A DNA stretch of 64,000 nt from Lachnospiraceae bacterium Zagget2 (GCA_001941045.1 MSHD01000015.1:1-64000); one strand, 5' to 3'; positions 44,765-54,411 are shown, counted from the stretch's first letter. Numbers and translations: made by a program. Notes: a model not told the origin generated them from the letters alone.

Positions 44765-45487
44765 ATGAAAGGTTTAGGAACGATTATCAATGTGATTGCG
44801 GTGCTCGCGGGAGGCGGCATCGGTCTGGTCGTGCGCGGCGGCATGAAGCAGCGCTACCAGGATATCATGATGCAGGCGCTCGGCATGGCGACGATCTTTG
44901 TCGGCATCGTGGGCGCGCTGCAGGGCATGCTGACCGTGGAGGATGGGAGCTTGGGTTCGCAGGGGACGCTGCTGCTCGTGCTGTCGCTGACGCTCGGCGG
45001 CCTCGTCGGGGAGTTTCTGAATATCGAGGAAAAGCTGGAGCAGTTCGGGGAATGGCTGAAGCAGAAAGTGCACGCGGAGCAGAACGCCCGCTTTGTGGAG
45101 GCCTTCGTGACGACCTCGCTCGTGATCTGCGTGGGCGCGATGGCGATCGTCGGCGCGCTCGAGGACGGGCTGAATGGCGATGCGAATATGCTGATCATCA
45201 AGTCGGCGCTGGACTTCGCGATCGTGATTGTCTTCGCCTCGACGCTCGGCGTCGGTAGTCTCTTCTCCGCGATTCCGATCGCGATCTGGGAGGGCGGCAT
45301 CACGCTGGCCGCGACGCTGATCGCGCCATTCCTCAGCGACGCGCTGATCACGGACCTGTCCGCGGTCGGTTCGGTGCTGATCTTCGGCGTGGGCGTGAAC
45401 CTGCTCTTTGACCGGAAAATCAGGGTGGGCAATTTACTGCCCGCCCTGTTAGGACCGGTTTTGTATCATATACATATAATATTATAA
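44765..45487 (+). CDS. DUF554 family membrane protein (YdfK-like)
   Basis: 240 residues with six or seven transmembrane segments. The N-terminus GLGTIINVIAVLAGGGIGLV and the internal repeat (LLLVLSLTLGGLVGEFLNIEE) are diagnostic of DUF554, a family of inner-membrane proteins of unknown, possibly transport, function. ATG at 44765 is chosen over the GTG at 44759 on the position of GGAG. It begins 6 bases after the lysozyme gene and is likely co-transcribed with it. Confidence 0.87.
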   Translation: MKGLGTIINVIAVLAGGGIGLVVRGGMKQRYQDIMMQALGMATIFVGIVGALQGMLTVEDGSLGSQGTLLLVLSLTLGGLVGEFLNIEEKLEQFGEWLKQKVHAEQNARFVEAFVTTSLVICVGAMAIVGALEDGLNGDANMLIIKSALDFAIVIVFASTLGVGSLFSAIPIAIWEGGITLAATLIAPFLSDALITDLSAVGSVLIFGVGVNLLFDRKIRVGNLLPALLGPVLYHIHIIL

Positions 45488-45492
45488 AAGTC

Positions 45493-47085
45493 TTATCGAT
45501 CCCACTTATCACACAGCGAGTTGATCTGGCCGGTGAATTTCGCGAGATCCTTGTTCGCGCCGCCTTCGTTGCGGTAGATGACCTGCAGGAGCCGCTTGCC
45601 GGCCTCAAGAAGCCGCGCGTAGGCGTCGGACTTCCGCTTCGCCGCAGGCTTCTCCGCGGCGGGCACGGGCTGAGCCTCTTTCTCCCAGGCGTCTGCCGCC
45701 AGATCAAAGATCGCGCCGGAGAAGGGTGCACAGGCGGCGAGACCGTATTCCTTATTCAGACTTTCGGCAAAGTGCTCGCACACTTCGTCGTCTCCGTGGA
45801 CGACGAAGACCATCTTTGGCGCGGGCGAGAAGGCGCTCGCCCATTTCAGAAGGCCGTTCCGGTCGGCGTGTCCGCTGATGCCCTCCAGGTTCCGGATCTC
45901 AGCCTTTACCTCAATTGTCTCCCCGAACAGCTTCACACGCTCCGCGCCCTCGCGCAGCGAGCGGCCCAGCGTGCCGTTTGCCTGATAGCCGACGAAGAGT
46001 ACCGTGCATTCCGGCCGCCAGAGATTGTGCTTCAGATGGTGCTTGATGCGCCCGGCCTCGCACATGCCAGAGGCAGAGATGATGACCTTCGGTGTCTTGT
46101 CGAAGTTGATCGCCTTGGATTCTTCGCTTGAGACCGCGAGGTGCAGACCCGCGAAGCGGATCGGATTGATGCCTGCTCGCACGAGTGCCATCGCCTCCTC
46201 GTCGAAGCAGGACTGGTAATTTTTATTGAAAATGGAAGTGGCCTCGATCGCCAGCGGGCTGTCCACGTAGACCGGGAAATCAATGTCCACGAGCTTTCGT
46301 TCCTTGATATCGCGGATAAAATAGAGCAGCTCCTGCGTCCGGCCGACCGCGAAGGCCGGGATGACCAGGTTGCCGCCGCGCTTCAGCGTCCGGCTGATCA
46401 CCGCCGCGAGCTCTGTGGCGTAATCGGGCGGCGCGTTGTGGACGCGGTCTCCGTAGGTGGACTCCATGATCACGTAGTCCGCCGTCTCGGTGGGGAGCGG
46501 ATCCCGGATCAGCGGCTGGTTGATATTTCCGATGTCGCCGGAGAAGACGAGCTTTCTTGAAATGTCTCCCTCGGTAATCCACAGTTCGACGGAGGACGAG
46601 CCGAGCAGATGTCCCACGTCGCGGAAACGTGCCTGAATCCCGGGGCAGAGATCGATCTTCTGTTCATAGTCGCAGGGATGGAAGCGGCTGATCGCCCCGA
46701 GCGCGTCCTCCATCGTGTAGAGCGGTACATACTCCGGCTCGCCCGCGCGCTTCGCCTTGCGGTTGCGCCATTCCGCCTCAAACTCCTGGATGTGCGCACT
46801 GTCACGCAGCATGATGCTGCACAGGTCGCTGGTGGCGAAGGTGGAGATGATGTCTCCGCGGAAACCCTCCTTATATAAAAGCGGCAGGCGCCCCGAGTGG
46901 TCGATGTGCGCGTGCGTCAGCAGCACATAGTCAATGTGGTGGATGGGAACCGGAATGTCCTGATTGACGTAGGCGTCCCGCCCCTGTTCCATCCCGCAGT
47001 CGATCAGAATATTTTTCCCACAGGCCTCCACGTAGTGACAGCTCCCGGTGACCTCGTGGTCGGCTCCGACAAAACCAAGCTTCAT
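45493..47085 (-). CDS. Beta-CASP metallo-beta-lactamase RNase-like protein
   Basis: About 530 residues. The metallo-beta-lactamase core has HAHIDHSGRLPLL near 58 and SGDIGN near 183, which supply the zinc ligands. The beta-CASP part carries PAFAVGRTQELLY, ASGMCEAGRIKHHL near 340, and GHADRNGLLKW near 405 (motifs A to C). It matches the KH-less, stand-alone RNA-processing hydrolases related to CPSF73 and YbeX-like exonucleases (ribonuclease J-like/YSH1-like). A basic C-terminal extension of about 70 residues may bind RNA. The ATG at 47085 follows AAAGGGGG on this strand. Confidence 0.85.
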   Translation of the reverse strand: MKLGFVGADHEVTGSCHYVEACGKNILIDCGMEQGRDAYVNQDIPVPIHHIDYVLLTHAHIDHSGRLPLLYKEGFRGDIISTFATSDLCSIMLRDSAHIQEFEAEWRNRKAKRAGEPEYVPLYTMEDALGAISRFHPCDYEQKIDLCPGIQARFRDVGHLLGSSSVELWITEGDISRKLVFSGDIGNINQPLIRDPLPTETADYVIMESTYGDRVHNAPPDYATELAAVISRTLKRGGNLVIPAFAVGRTQELLYFIRDIKERKLVDIDFPVYVDSPLAIEATSIFNKNYQSCFDEEAMALVRAGINPIRFAGLHLAVSSEESKAINFDKTPKVIISASGMCEAGRIKHHLKHNLWRPECTVLFVGYQANGTLGRSLREGAERVKLFGETIEVKAEIRNLEGISGHADRNGLLKWASAFSPAPKMVFVVHGDDEVCEHFAESLNKEYGLAACAPFSGAIFDLAADAWEKEAQPVPAAEKPAAKRKSDAYARLLEAGKRLLQVIYRNEGGANKDLAKFTGQINSLCDKWDR

Positions 47086-47157
47086 AGTATATACCCCCTT
47101 TCCTCTCCTGTCATTATAGTAGCAAGATTTAAACAAAGATTCAACCGCAAAAGCGGA

Positions 47158-47186
47158 TTGCCTGTTTTGAAAAATCAGTATATAAT
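47158..47186 (+). promoter_or_regulatory. Promoter of the Mrp antiporter operon
   Basis: TTGCCT (47158-47163), 17 bases, perfect TATAAT (47181-47186), 24 bases upstream of mrpE. A small inverted repeat CCGC-AAAA-GCGG (47144-47155) lies just upstream and could be a regulator site. Confidence 0.65.
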
Positions 47187-47210
47187 GAGCGAAGAATAGG
47201 GAGTGGCTTT

Positions 47211-47675
47211 ATGTACATCGCGTTTCTGCTTTTGTGGATTATTTTCAATGGAAGAGTGACTCTGGAGATCCTGCTGATTGGGATCGCCCTTTGCAGTGCG
47301 CTCTTTCTTTTTTGCTGCAGATTTCTCGGCTACAGTGTCCGGAAGGATATCCGTCTGCTGAAGCTGACGCCGCTGGTGGCGGAGTATATCGTCACCCTGA
47401 TCGCGGAGATCCTGAAAGCGAACCGGCAGGTGCTGCACTACATCGTCACGCCGGTCTACCAGGTGGAGCCGCGGATCGTGCATTTTAAGACGGATCTGAA
47501 GACGGAGAGTGCACGGGTCATCCTGGCAAATTCGATCACGCTGACGCCGGGGACGATCACGGTCGGCCTCGAGGGGGCGGATTTTTACGTGCACTGCCTG
47601 GACTCTGACTTTGATACAGATCTGGAGACTTCCGTGTTTGTGAAGCTTCTGAAGCGGATGGAGGCGGTGGAATAG
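47211..47675 (+). CDS. mrpE: Mrp antiporter subunit E (MbhA-like)
   Basis: 154 residues. Two or three N-terminal membrane helices (AFLLLWIIFNGRVTLEILLIG) are followed by a cytoplasmic domain with ILANSITLTPGTITVGLEG near 102, the hallmark of MnhE/MrpE. It helps assemble the Mrp complex and forms part of its membrane arm. It is the first gene of a ten-gene operon; mrpF begins one base after its stop. GGGAG upstream supports the ATG. Confidence 0.92.
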   Translation: MYIAFLLLWIIFNGRVTLEILLIGIALCSALFLFCCRFLGYSVRKDIRLLKLTPLVAEYIVTLIAEILKANRQVLHYIVTPVYQVEPRIVHFKTDLKTESARVILANSITLTPGTITVGLEGADFYVHCLDSDFDTDLETSVFVKLLKRMEAVE

Positions 47676-48017
47676 ATGTATGAGGAGATTTATCACAGTT
47701 TTCTGCTTTTCTGCATGATCGTGATCGCCGTGCTGATTATCCTGTGTCTGCTGCGCGCGATCCTGGGACCGCGGCTTGGCGACCGGATCGTGTCGATCAA
47801 CATGATCGGAACGATGACGATCGTGGAGATCGCGATGCTGGCTCTCTATATGCGGGAGAGCTATCTCTATGATGTCTGTCTGATCTACGCGATGATCAGC
47901 TTCCTGGCGGTTATCGTGCTGACCAAGATTTACGAGGGGGCTTACCGCGAGAAGAAGCAGCGCGGCGAGCTGCTGATCAAGGAGACGGACGAGAGGAAGG
48001 AGGATGACGACGAATGA
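47676..48017 (+). CDS. mrpF: Mrp antiporter subunit F (MbhB-like)
   Basis: 113 residues with three transmembrane helices. The segment LLRAILGPRLGDRIVSINMIG near 26-46 is the MrpF/PhaF hallmark, with the conserved acidic residue in the membrane (TIVEIAMLAL). A charged C-terminal tail (KETDERKEDDDE) is longer than usual. In Mrp structures MrpF sits with MrpE and MrpG in the proposed cation path. Stop overlaps the mrpG start by 4 bases. Confidence 0.92.
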   Translation: MYEEIYHSFLLFCMIVIAVLIILCLLRAILGPRLGDRIVSINMIGTMTIVEIAMLALYMRESYLYDVCLIYAMISFLAVIVLTKIYEGAYREKKQRGELLIKETDERKEDDDE

Positions 48018-48346
48018 TTGCCTGGATACAGCTGGCGGTGGGCGGTATTTTTATTGTAATCGGTCTTCTGACGCTGTGCGTGGCCGTGTTCGGAGTCTAC
48101 CGCTTCCACTATGTACTGAACCGGATGCATGCCGCGGCGATGGGAGATTCGCTGGGTATTCTGTTCATCATCATCGGCCTGATGATCTTGAGCGGGCTGA
48201 ATCTCGGAACGCTGAAGCTCGCGCTGATCATCGCCTTTTTCTGGCTGGCTGGCCCGGTCTCGAGCCATATGATCGGCCAGATGGAGGTGCTGACGAACGA
48301 GCATCTGGAGGAAGAATGCGAGGTGCCGGACGATGGAGACTTTTAA
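48014..48346 (+). CDS. mrpG: Mrp antiporter subunit G (MbhC-like)
   Basis: 110 residues with three transmembrane helices and the MnhG/PhaG core: VFGVYRFHYVLNRMHAAAMG near 30-49 followed by a hydrophobic pair including LALIIAFFWLAGPVSSHMIG. It completes the E-F-G lateral module. It overlaps the next gene by 14 bases. Confidence 0.92.
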   Translation: MIAWIQLAVGGIFIVIGLLTLCVAVFGVYRFHYVLNRMHAAAMGDSLGILFIIIGLMILSGLNLGTLKLALIIAFFWLAGPVSSHMIGQMEVLTNEHLEEECEVPDDGDF

Positions 48347-48608
48347 AATCATATTGCTGATTTTCCTGATTCTCTGCGCGATCTCGGTCAGTCTCATCAA
48401 AAATTATCTGATATCGGTGATCGTCTTTATGTCCTACAGTCTGGTCATGTCGGTGATCTGGTTTCTGCTGGAGTCGCCGGATCTGGCGATCACGGAGGCA
48501 GCCGTCGGCGCGGGCGTGAGCAGTATTCTGTTCTTTGTGACGCTGCGGAAGATTCAGGCGCTGCATGGTAGTGAGGGAGAGGAAAAGGATGAGCAGAGTC
48601 AGGGATAA
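48333..48608 (+). CDS. DUF4040/MbhD-like subunit
   Basis: 91 residues with three hydrophobic segments. ISVSLIKNYLISVIVFMSY and PDLAITEAAVGAGVSS are the DUF4040 hallmark, corresponding to the C-terminal MbhD-like domain of MrpA. The acidic residue in ITEAAVG is conserved and lies in the membrane. In most bacterial Mrp operons this domain is fused into MrpA; here it is a separate gene, as in archaeal Mbh. Overlaps the next gene by 20 bases. Confidence 0.88.
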   Translation: METFKIILLIFLILCAISVSLIKNYLISVIVFMSYSLVMSVIWFLLESPDLAITEAAVGAGVSSILFFVTLRKIQALHGSEGEEKDEQSQG

Positions 48609-49545
48609 TTATGAAAACAGTCGTTTCCGGCGCCTGCTCCGCTGGATAAACGGGGAAACGGATCCACTGGAAGGAAAGATGGAGATGAAGCCCCTGCGCG
48701 AGGAAGAGCTCAAGGGCGAGTCAGTCTATGATCCGGATCGGATCGACCGCGCGCGGGTCGAGCGCTATCTCGACGATGTGGAGCGCAACACGGAGATGAG
48801 AGCTTTTCGGGTGGTCTACCGGCTCGGCTCGGTGGCGCTCTGTCTGCTGCTGATCGCGGCGCTGCTGTATGCAGTGTCGTGGATGCCGGCTGTCGGCGAC
48901 GCGAACGCCCCTGCGAATAATGAAGTCTCACAGCGCTACGTTGAGCAGGGCCTGGAGGAGGTCGGCGCGGTCAATATGGTTACGAATATGATTCTGAGCT
49001 ACCGCGGTTTTGATACCTTTGGGGAGACCTGCGTGCTGTTTGTCGCGGCGACCTGTGTGATCGTGCTGCTGCGCAGACGGCGCGACGACATCGAGAAGGC
49101 GAAGGAGACGGACTGGAAGTACGAGCCGAAGCCGGACGCGATCCTGCAGCAGGTCACGAAGGTCCTGACGCCGGTCATTTTTCTCTTTGGCGTCTATATT
49201 ATTTTAAATGGAAATCTTTCACCGGGCGGCGGCTTCTCGGGCGGCGCGGTGATCGGCGCGGGGCTGATTCTGTATGTGACGACCTTCGGTTTCCACCGGA
49301 CGCAGCGCTTCTTCAACGAAAAGACCTACGACTGTGTGAAGGTCGGCGCGCTGACACTGTACAGTATTACGATGATTTATTATTTCTATACGGGAGCGAA
49401 CGGGATCGCGAGCCTCTTCGGGACCGGCACGGCGGGCAATATCCTGAGCGCGGGTATGCTGCTGCCGATCAATATTTTCGTCGGACTTGAAGTGGCCTGT
49501 ACGATGTACTGCTTTTTCGCGCTGTTTCGGAGAGGGGGAATGTGA
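48589..49545 (+). CDS. MbhE-MrpB fusion subunit
   Basis: 318 residues from ATG at 48589 (GGAGAGG upstream). A charged cytoplasmic N-terminus of about 75 residues is unusual. A MbhE-like domain follows (transmembrane segment near 80-100, then VTNMILSYRGFDTFGETCVL near 128-147), then a MnhB domain (VTKVLTPVIFLFGVYIILNG and SPGGGFSGGAVIGAGL near 190-235). In archaeal Mbh, MbhE and MbhF are separate; in standard Mrp the MbhE part is the end of MrpA and MrpB is separate. The fusion shows an intermediate layout. Confidence 0.88.
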   Translation: MSRVRDNYENSRFRRLLRWINGETDPLEGKMEMKPLREEELKGESVYDPDRIDRARVERYLDDVERNTEMRAFRVVYRLGSVALCLLLIAALLYAVSWMPAVGDANAPANNEVSQRYVEQGLEEVGAVNMVTNMILSYRGFDTFGETCVLFVAATCVIVLLRRRRDDIEKAKETDWKYEPKPDAILQQVTKVLTPVIFLFGVYIILNGNLSPGGGFSGGAVIGAGLILYVTTFGFHRTQRFFNEKTYDCVKVGALTLYSITMIYYFYTGANGIASLFGTGTAGNILSAGMLLPINIFVGLEVACTMYCFFALFRRGGM

Positions 49546-49546
49546 G

Positions 49547-49924
49547 ATGGGACCGAACCTTGCGCTGAATGTGGAGGAGGTCGCGGCGGTGATTCTCTTT
49601 GGCATCGGCTTCACGACGCTGCTGCTTCACCGGAATATGATCAAGAAGATCATCGGCCTCAATATCATGGATACTTCGGTGTACCTCTTTCTGGCGGCGA
49701 TGGGATATATCGAGGGGCGCGCGGCACCGATCGTGGAGAATGGCGTGACCGATGCGGAATACTATATCAATCCGATTCCGAGCGGCCTGGTGCTGACCGG
49801 CATCGTCGTGTCCGTCAGTGTGACGGCGCTGATGCTGGCGCTGACGGTGCGCATGTACCGGCGCTATCACTCGCTGGACCTGGATGAGATTCTGATCCGG
49901 ATGCAGAGGGAGGAGCTGAAATGA
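49547..49924 (+). CDS. mrpC: Mrp antiporter subunit C (NuoK-like)
   Basis: 125 residues with three transmembrane helices, homologous to NuoK and MnhC. LFGIGFTTLLLHRNMIKKIIGLNIM near 18-42 is split here for length: the core is GFTTLLLHRNMIKKIIG. The second half carries NPIPSGLVLTGIVVSVSVTA. ATG at 49547 overlaps the previous stop region and is preferred over an in-frame ATG inside it. Followed by the first D-type subunit with an ATGA overlap. Confidence 0.92.
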   Translation: MGPNLALNVEEVAAVILFGIGFTTLLLHRNMIKKIIGLNIMDTSVYLFLAAMGYIEGRAAPIVENGVTDAEYYINPIPSGLVLTGIVVSVSVTALMLALTVRMYRRYHSLDLDEILIRMQREELK

Positions 49925-51420
49925 ATTTTGTTCAGAATTTCCCCTGTTTCTCGATCGTCCTGTGCATGGTCGCCGGAATTATCTCGACGCCGCTGAAAGG
50001 AAAAGGGGCGAAGCGCGTGACGCTGTTCATCGTGTCTCTCGTGGCGCTTTTATCCTTCGTGACGCTGCTCTATATCCTTTTCACAGGCACGGGATTTACT
50101 TACACGATGGGGCGTTTTCCAGCCCCGTGGGGCAATGAGCTGCGGGCGGGCCTCCTGGAATCGCTGCTCGCGACGGTCTTTTCGCTGGTCGTGCTCTGTT
50201 CCCTGCTTGGCGGCATGGATCTGATCTTCACGGACATTGCGGAGGATAAGGTAAATCTCTATTTTATTCTGGTTGATCTGCTACTGAGTTCGCTGCTTGC
50301 GATTCTCTACACGAATGATCTCTTCACGGCTTATGTGTTTGTGGAGATCAACACGATTTCGACCTGTGGCCTGATTATGATCCGGGAGAGTGGGCGTTCG
50401 CTGATCGCGGCGACGCGCTATATGATCATGAGCCTGATCGGTTCCGGTCTCTTCCTGATCAGCATCGCGATGCTCTACGGCGTCACCGGGAATCTGCTGA
50501 TGGAATATATCCACGTGGAGATTCTGGAGCTGGCGGCGAGCGGGCAGTACCAGGTTCCACTGCTCGTGATCATCAGCTTCTGCACGGTCGGCCTCGCGAT
50601 CAAAAGTGGGCTCTATCCCTTCCACTCCTGGATGCCGGACGCCTACGGTTACGCCACGATTTCGAGCAGCGCGATCCTGTCGTCGCTCGTTTCGAAGAGT
50701 TATATCTTCCTGCTGATCAAGATCTTTTACTGTGTGATCGGCTTTGACCTCATCGTGCAGAGCAAGATTGTGAATGTACTCTTTGTCTTCGGCCTGGTCG
50801 GTATGATCATGGGTTCGGTGTCCGCGATTATGGCAAAGGAAATCTACCGGATGATCGCCTATTCGTCGGTCGCCCAGATTGGTTATATTTACATGGGTAT
50901 CGGTCTTGCGACGGAGGCGGGGATGGTCGCGGCGGTGTTTCATATCCTGACGCACGCGGTCACAAAGTCGCTGCTCTTCCTCTCCGCGAAGGGACTCAAT
51001 GAAGCTTCGGGGAGGAAACGCGTCTACCCGGCGCTGCAGGGCGCGGCCTTCCGCAATCCGCTCGCCGGTGCCGCTTTTCTGATCGGCAGCCTCTCGATGG
51101 TGGGTATCCCGACGCTGGCCGGTTTTATCTCGAAGCTGCTCTTCGCGACGGCAGCGATCGACGGCTCCCAGAGAAAGATGCTGCCGACGCTGATCGTGCT
51201 GGAGGTCAGTACGATCCTGAACACGATCTATTTCCTGCACACGGTCGTGCGGATCTATACGCCGGTCGGCGCGCCGGAGGAATATAAGGATGTGCGTATT
51301 CACCCGACGCCCGGGAGAATCGGCGCGCTGGTAGCATTGATTCTGATGAATTTTGGTCTGGGGCTTTTCTCCCAGCCGATTACCGACCTGATACGGGCCG
51401 GGATAGAGATGTTTGCATAA
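49921..51420 (+). CDS. mrpD: Antiporter-like subunit D1 (MrpD/NuoM/N type)
   Basis: 499 residues, about 14 transmembrane helices. Functional residues of proton-pumping antiporter-like subunits are present: Glu in YVFVEINTISTCG (TM5), Lys in GLAIKSGLYPFHSWMPDAY (TM7) and the later Lys/His-bearing helices (LTHAVTKSLLFLSAKGL). It is the closest of the four to MrpD and NuoN-like proteins. ATGA overlap with mrpC; 15 bases to the next D-type gene. Confidence 0.92.
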   Translation: MNFVQNFPCFSIVLCMVAGIISTPLKGKGAKRVTLFIVSLVALLSFVTLLYILFTGTGFTYTMGRFPAPWGNELRAGLLESLLATVFSLVVLCSLLGGMDLIFTDIAEDKVNLYFILVDLLLSSLLAILYTNDLFTAYVFVEINTISTCGLIMIRESGRSLIAATRYMIMSLIGSGLFLISIAMLYGVTGNLLMEYIHVEILELAASGQYQVPLLVIISFCTVGLAIKSGLYPFHSWMPDAYGYATISSSAILSSLVSKSYIFLLIKIFYCVIGFDLIVQSKIVNVLFVFGLVGMIMGSVSAIMAKEIYRMIAYSSVAQIGYIYMGIGLATEAGMVAAVFHILTHAVTKSLLFLSAKGLNEASGRKRVYPALQGAAFRNPLAGAAFLIGSLSMVGIPTLAGFISKLLFATAAIDGSQRKMLPTLIVLEVSTILNTIYFLHTVVRIYTPVGAPEEYKDVRIHPTPGRIGALVALILMNFGLGLFSQPITDLIRAGIEMFA

Positions 51421-51435
51421 GGAGGGACAAAGGAA

Positions 51436-52923
51436 ATGATGATTACATGGATGTTTGGGGCGGCGATCCTGCTGCCGGTGCTGTCAGGCCTGTTTCTCCT
51501 GCTGCGACGGGGAAAAATACAGAATCGCAGGCTCAAGTGTGTCGGGATTTTCCTGGTGATGGCGCTGACTGCGCTGCTGGCGGTGGGACTGATATGTTCA
51601 CCGGATTATGAACTCACAGTCTGGCGGCTGACGGACACAATTTCGCTGACCTTCCGCCTTGACGGACTTGCGCGGCTCTTTATGGGGATGACCGTGGCGG
51701 CCTGGACGCTGGGCGGCGTCTTTGCCTTCGAGTACATGAAGCACGAGGAAAATGAGGACCGCTATTTTGGCTTTTACCTGATCGTGCTGGGCGTGCTGCT
51801 CGCGCTCGACCAGGCGGGCAATCTGGTGACGCTGTATCTCTGTTTCGAGATGATGACGCTGACCTCGCTGCCGCTCGTGCTGCACAATATGTCGCACGAG
51901 GCAGTCATGGCGGGCCTGAAATATCTGTTCTATTCGATTGGCGGCGCTTTCACCGCGTTGTTCGGCATCTTTTATCTCTTCGCGAACGGGCTCACCGGCA
52001 GCTTTACGCCGGGCGGCTATCTGAGCGCGGGGACAGTCTCTTACACAGGAACGACGGGAATGACGCTCTTTGTGCTGCTGCTGATCATCGTCGGCTTCGG
52101 CACGAAGGCCGGTATGTTTCCCATGCACGGCTGGCTGCCGACGGCCCACCCGGTCGCTCCGGCCCCGGCAAGCGCGGTGCTCTCCGGCGTGATCACGAAG
52201 GCCGGTGTGCTGGCGGTCGTGCGCGTGGTCTTCTACATGGTCGGCGCGGATTTCCTGCGCGGGACCTGGGTGCAGTACACCTGGCTGACGCTGGCGCTGA
52301 TCACGGTCTTCATGGGTTCCATGATGGCCTACAAGGAGCAGCTCCTGAAAAAGCGTCTGGCCTATTCATCCGTGAGCCAGGTTTCCTACATCATGTTTGG
52401 CCTGGCGACGCTGACAGTGGACGGTTTCGTTGGGGGACTTGCGCATTTTATCTTCCACAGCGTGATCAAGGACTGCCTCTTCCTCTGCGCAGGCGCGATT
52501 ATTTACAATACGCACCGGACGCGGGTCGACGAGCTGCGCGGCATCGGTAAGGAGATGCCGGTGACGATGTGGTGTTTCACGATCGTCTCGCTCGGTCTCG
52601 TCGGTATCCCGCCGTTCTCCGGATTTGTCAGCAAGTGGTACCTGGCCGTGGGATCGCTTGGCTCTGGCACCGGCGTCTTCACCTGGCTTGGACCGGTTGT
52701 ATTATTGCTGAGCGCGCTGCTGACAGCGGGATATCTGCTGATTTTGTCGATTCAGGCCTTCTTCCCGGGGGCGGACTTTGACTATGCAGACGTGAAGAAG
52801 CATGAGGTGAACGCGCTGATGACGGTTCCGATGATCCTCTATGCAGCGGCGACGCTGCTGCTCGGCATGTTCCCGGGCACGCTGATCGGATTCATCCAGA
52901 ATATTGCTTCCGCGGTCCTGTAA
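51436..52923 (+). CDS. Antiporter-like subunit D2
   Basis: 495 residues, about 14 transmembrane helices, Proton_antipo_M family. Membrane Glu in LCFEMMTLTSLP, Lys in GFGTKAGMFPMHGWLPTAHP and a second Lys in GVITKAGVLAVV; AHFIFHSVIKDCLFLCAG carries the conserved HSxxK pattern. Sequence is closer to NuoL/NuoM-type than to D1. GGAGGGAC upstream. Together with D1, D3 and D4 it gives four potential ion-translocating units. Confidence 0.9.
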   Translation: MMITWMFGAAILLPVLSGLFLLLRRGKIQNRRLKCVGIFLVMALTALLAVGLICSPDYELTVWRLTDTISLTFRLDGLARLFMGMTVAAWTLGGVFAFEYMKHEENEDRYFGFYLIVLGVLLALDQAGNLVTLYLCFEMMTLTSLPLVLHNMSHEAVMAGLKYLFYSIGGAFTALFGIFYLFANGLTGSFTPGGYLSAGTVSYTGTTGMTLFVLLLIIVGFGTKAGMFPMHGWLPTAHPVAPAPASAVLSGVITKAGVLAVVRVVFYMVGADFLRGTWVQYTWLTLALITVFMGSMMAYKEQLLKKRLAYSSVSQVSYIMFGLATLTVDGFVGGLAHFIFHSVIKDCLFLCAGAIIYNTHRTRVDELRGIGKEMPVTMWCFTIVSLGLVGIPPFSGFVSKWYLAVGSLGSGTGVFTWLGPVVLLLSALLTAGYLLILSIQAFFPGADFDYADVKKHEVNALMTVPMILYAAATLLLGMFPGTLIGFIQNIASAVL

Positions 52924-52935
52924 GGAGGTGCGATG

Positions 52936-54411
52936 ATGAACAGTGCCTGTCTTGCGCTTGCGATCGCGCTTCCGATCGTGGGCGGCGCACTGATGCCGCT
53001 GCTGCGGCTGCCTGATAAAAAGAGAAATCTGCTGATCGAGATCCTGGTGCTTGCTACCTCAGCGCTGGCTTTCGCCTGCGTCCTGCGGCGTCCGGAGACG
53101 AACTTCGTGTTGTTCCACCTGACCGGAAATATGACTTTTTCTCTTCGGCTGGACGGACTGGGCAGTGTGTTTACCTGCCTGATCGCGGCGCTGTGGCCGC
53201 TTGCGACGCTCTATGCCTTCGAGTATATGCGCCACGAGGAACGTACGACCAGCTTTTTCGCCTGCTATACGATGACCTACGGGGTGACGCTCGGCATTGC
53301 GATGTCGGAGGATCTCGTGACCATGTATCTGTTCTATGAGCTGCTGACGCTGGTGAGCGTTTACCTTGTGATGCATCCGATGACCAGGAAGGCGCTGCGC
53401 GCGAGCCGGACCTATCTCTACTATTCGATCGGCGGCGCGGCCTTTGCGTTCATCGGGCTCGTATTCCTCATCCTGTACGGGACGACGACGAACTTCGTCC
53501 TGGGCGGCGTACTCGACATGGAGAAGGTCGGCGGCAATGTCCAGCTGATCCTGCTTGTATATGTGCTGGCCTTCCTTGGTTTTGGTGTCAAGGCCGCAAT
53601 ATTTCCCTTCTCGGGCTGGCTGCCGAAGGCCTCCGTGGCGCCGACGCCGGTGACCGCACTGCTCCACGCTGTCGCGGTCGTGAAATCGGGTGCGTTCGCG
53701 CTGATGCGTCTGACTTACTACAGCTTCGGGACGGATTTTCTGCGTGGAACCTGGGCGCATTTTGCGGTCATGAGCATCGCAATGATCAGTGTCATTTACG
53801 GCTCGACGATGGCGGTTAAGGAGACGCATTTTAAGCGCCGTCTCGCCTATTCGACGATCAGTAATCTGTCCTATGTCATCATGGGCGTGACAATGATGAG
53901 CCCGGCCGGGCTGCTGGCCGCCATGTGTCACATGGTTGTCCATGCGGTCATGAAGATCGGCGCTTTTTTCTGCTCAGGAGCGGTCCTGCATCAGAGTGGT
54001 ATCGAGTATATCGATGAGCTGAATGGCCTGGGACGGCGGATGCCCTTCACCTTCGGCACCTTCGTCATCTTCAGCTGTTCGCTTGCGGGCATCCCCCTCT
54101 TCGGGGGCTTCATCAGTAAGTGGTGTATCGCGATGGCAGCCGTCGAGACCGCGCGCGAGATCCCTTATGCCTACGCCGTGGTCGGCGTCCTGCTCTACGC
54201 TGCGCTGATGACCGCGATCTACGTCTTCACGGTGGTTGTCCGCGCCTTCTTCCCGGACCGGGGCAGTGTCACCCCGCACCCGGAGGTCACGGACCCGAAC
54301 TGGGAGATGTGTCTGCCGCTCGCGGTCTTCGCCGTCGCGACCCTGGTACTCGGTCTGCACTCCGGGCCGCTGCTGGACGTCCTGCAGAGCATCGCAAACG
54401 GGGGGTTCTGA
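52936..54411 (+). CDS. Antiporter-like subunit D3
   Basis: 491 residues, about 14 membrane helices. The ATG pair at 52933 and 52936 both follow AAGGAGG; the second has better spacing. Conserved Glu in LFYELLTLVSVYLV, Lys in GFGVKAAIFPFSGWLPKA and Lys in AVAVVKSGAFALM are present; HMVVHAVMKIGAFFCSGA replaces the usual HxxxHxxxK helix. Residues needed for ion transfer appear intact, so it is not a decayed copy. Confidence 0.9.
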   Translation: MNSACLALAIALPIVGGALMPLLRLPDKKRNLLIEILVLATSALAFACVLRRPETNFVLFHLTGNMTFSLRLDGLGSVFTCLIAALWPLATLYAFEYMRHEERTTSFFACYTMTYGVTLGIAMSEDLVTMYLFYELLTLVSVYLVMHPMTRKALRASRTYLYYSIGGAAFAFIGLVFLILYGTTTNFVLGGVLDMEKVGGNVQLILLVYVLAFLGFGVKAAIFPFSGWLPKASVAPTPVTALLHAVAVVKSGAFALMRLTYYSFGTDFLRGTWAHFAVMSIAMISVIYGSTMAVKETHFKRRLAYSTISNLSYVIMGVTMMSPAGLLAAMCHMVVHAVMKIGAFFCSGAVLHQSGIEYIDELNGLGRRMPFTFGTFVIFSCSLAGIPLFGGFISKWCIAMAAVETAREIPYAYAVVGVLLYAALMTAIYVFTVVVRAFFPDRGSVTPHPEVTDPNWEMCLPLAVFAVATLVLGLHSGPLLDVLQSIANGGF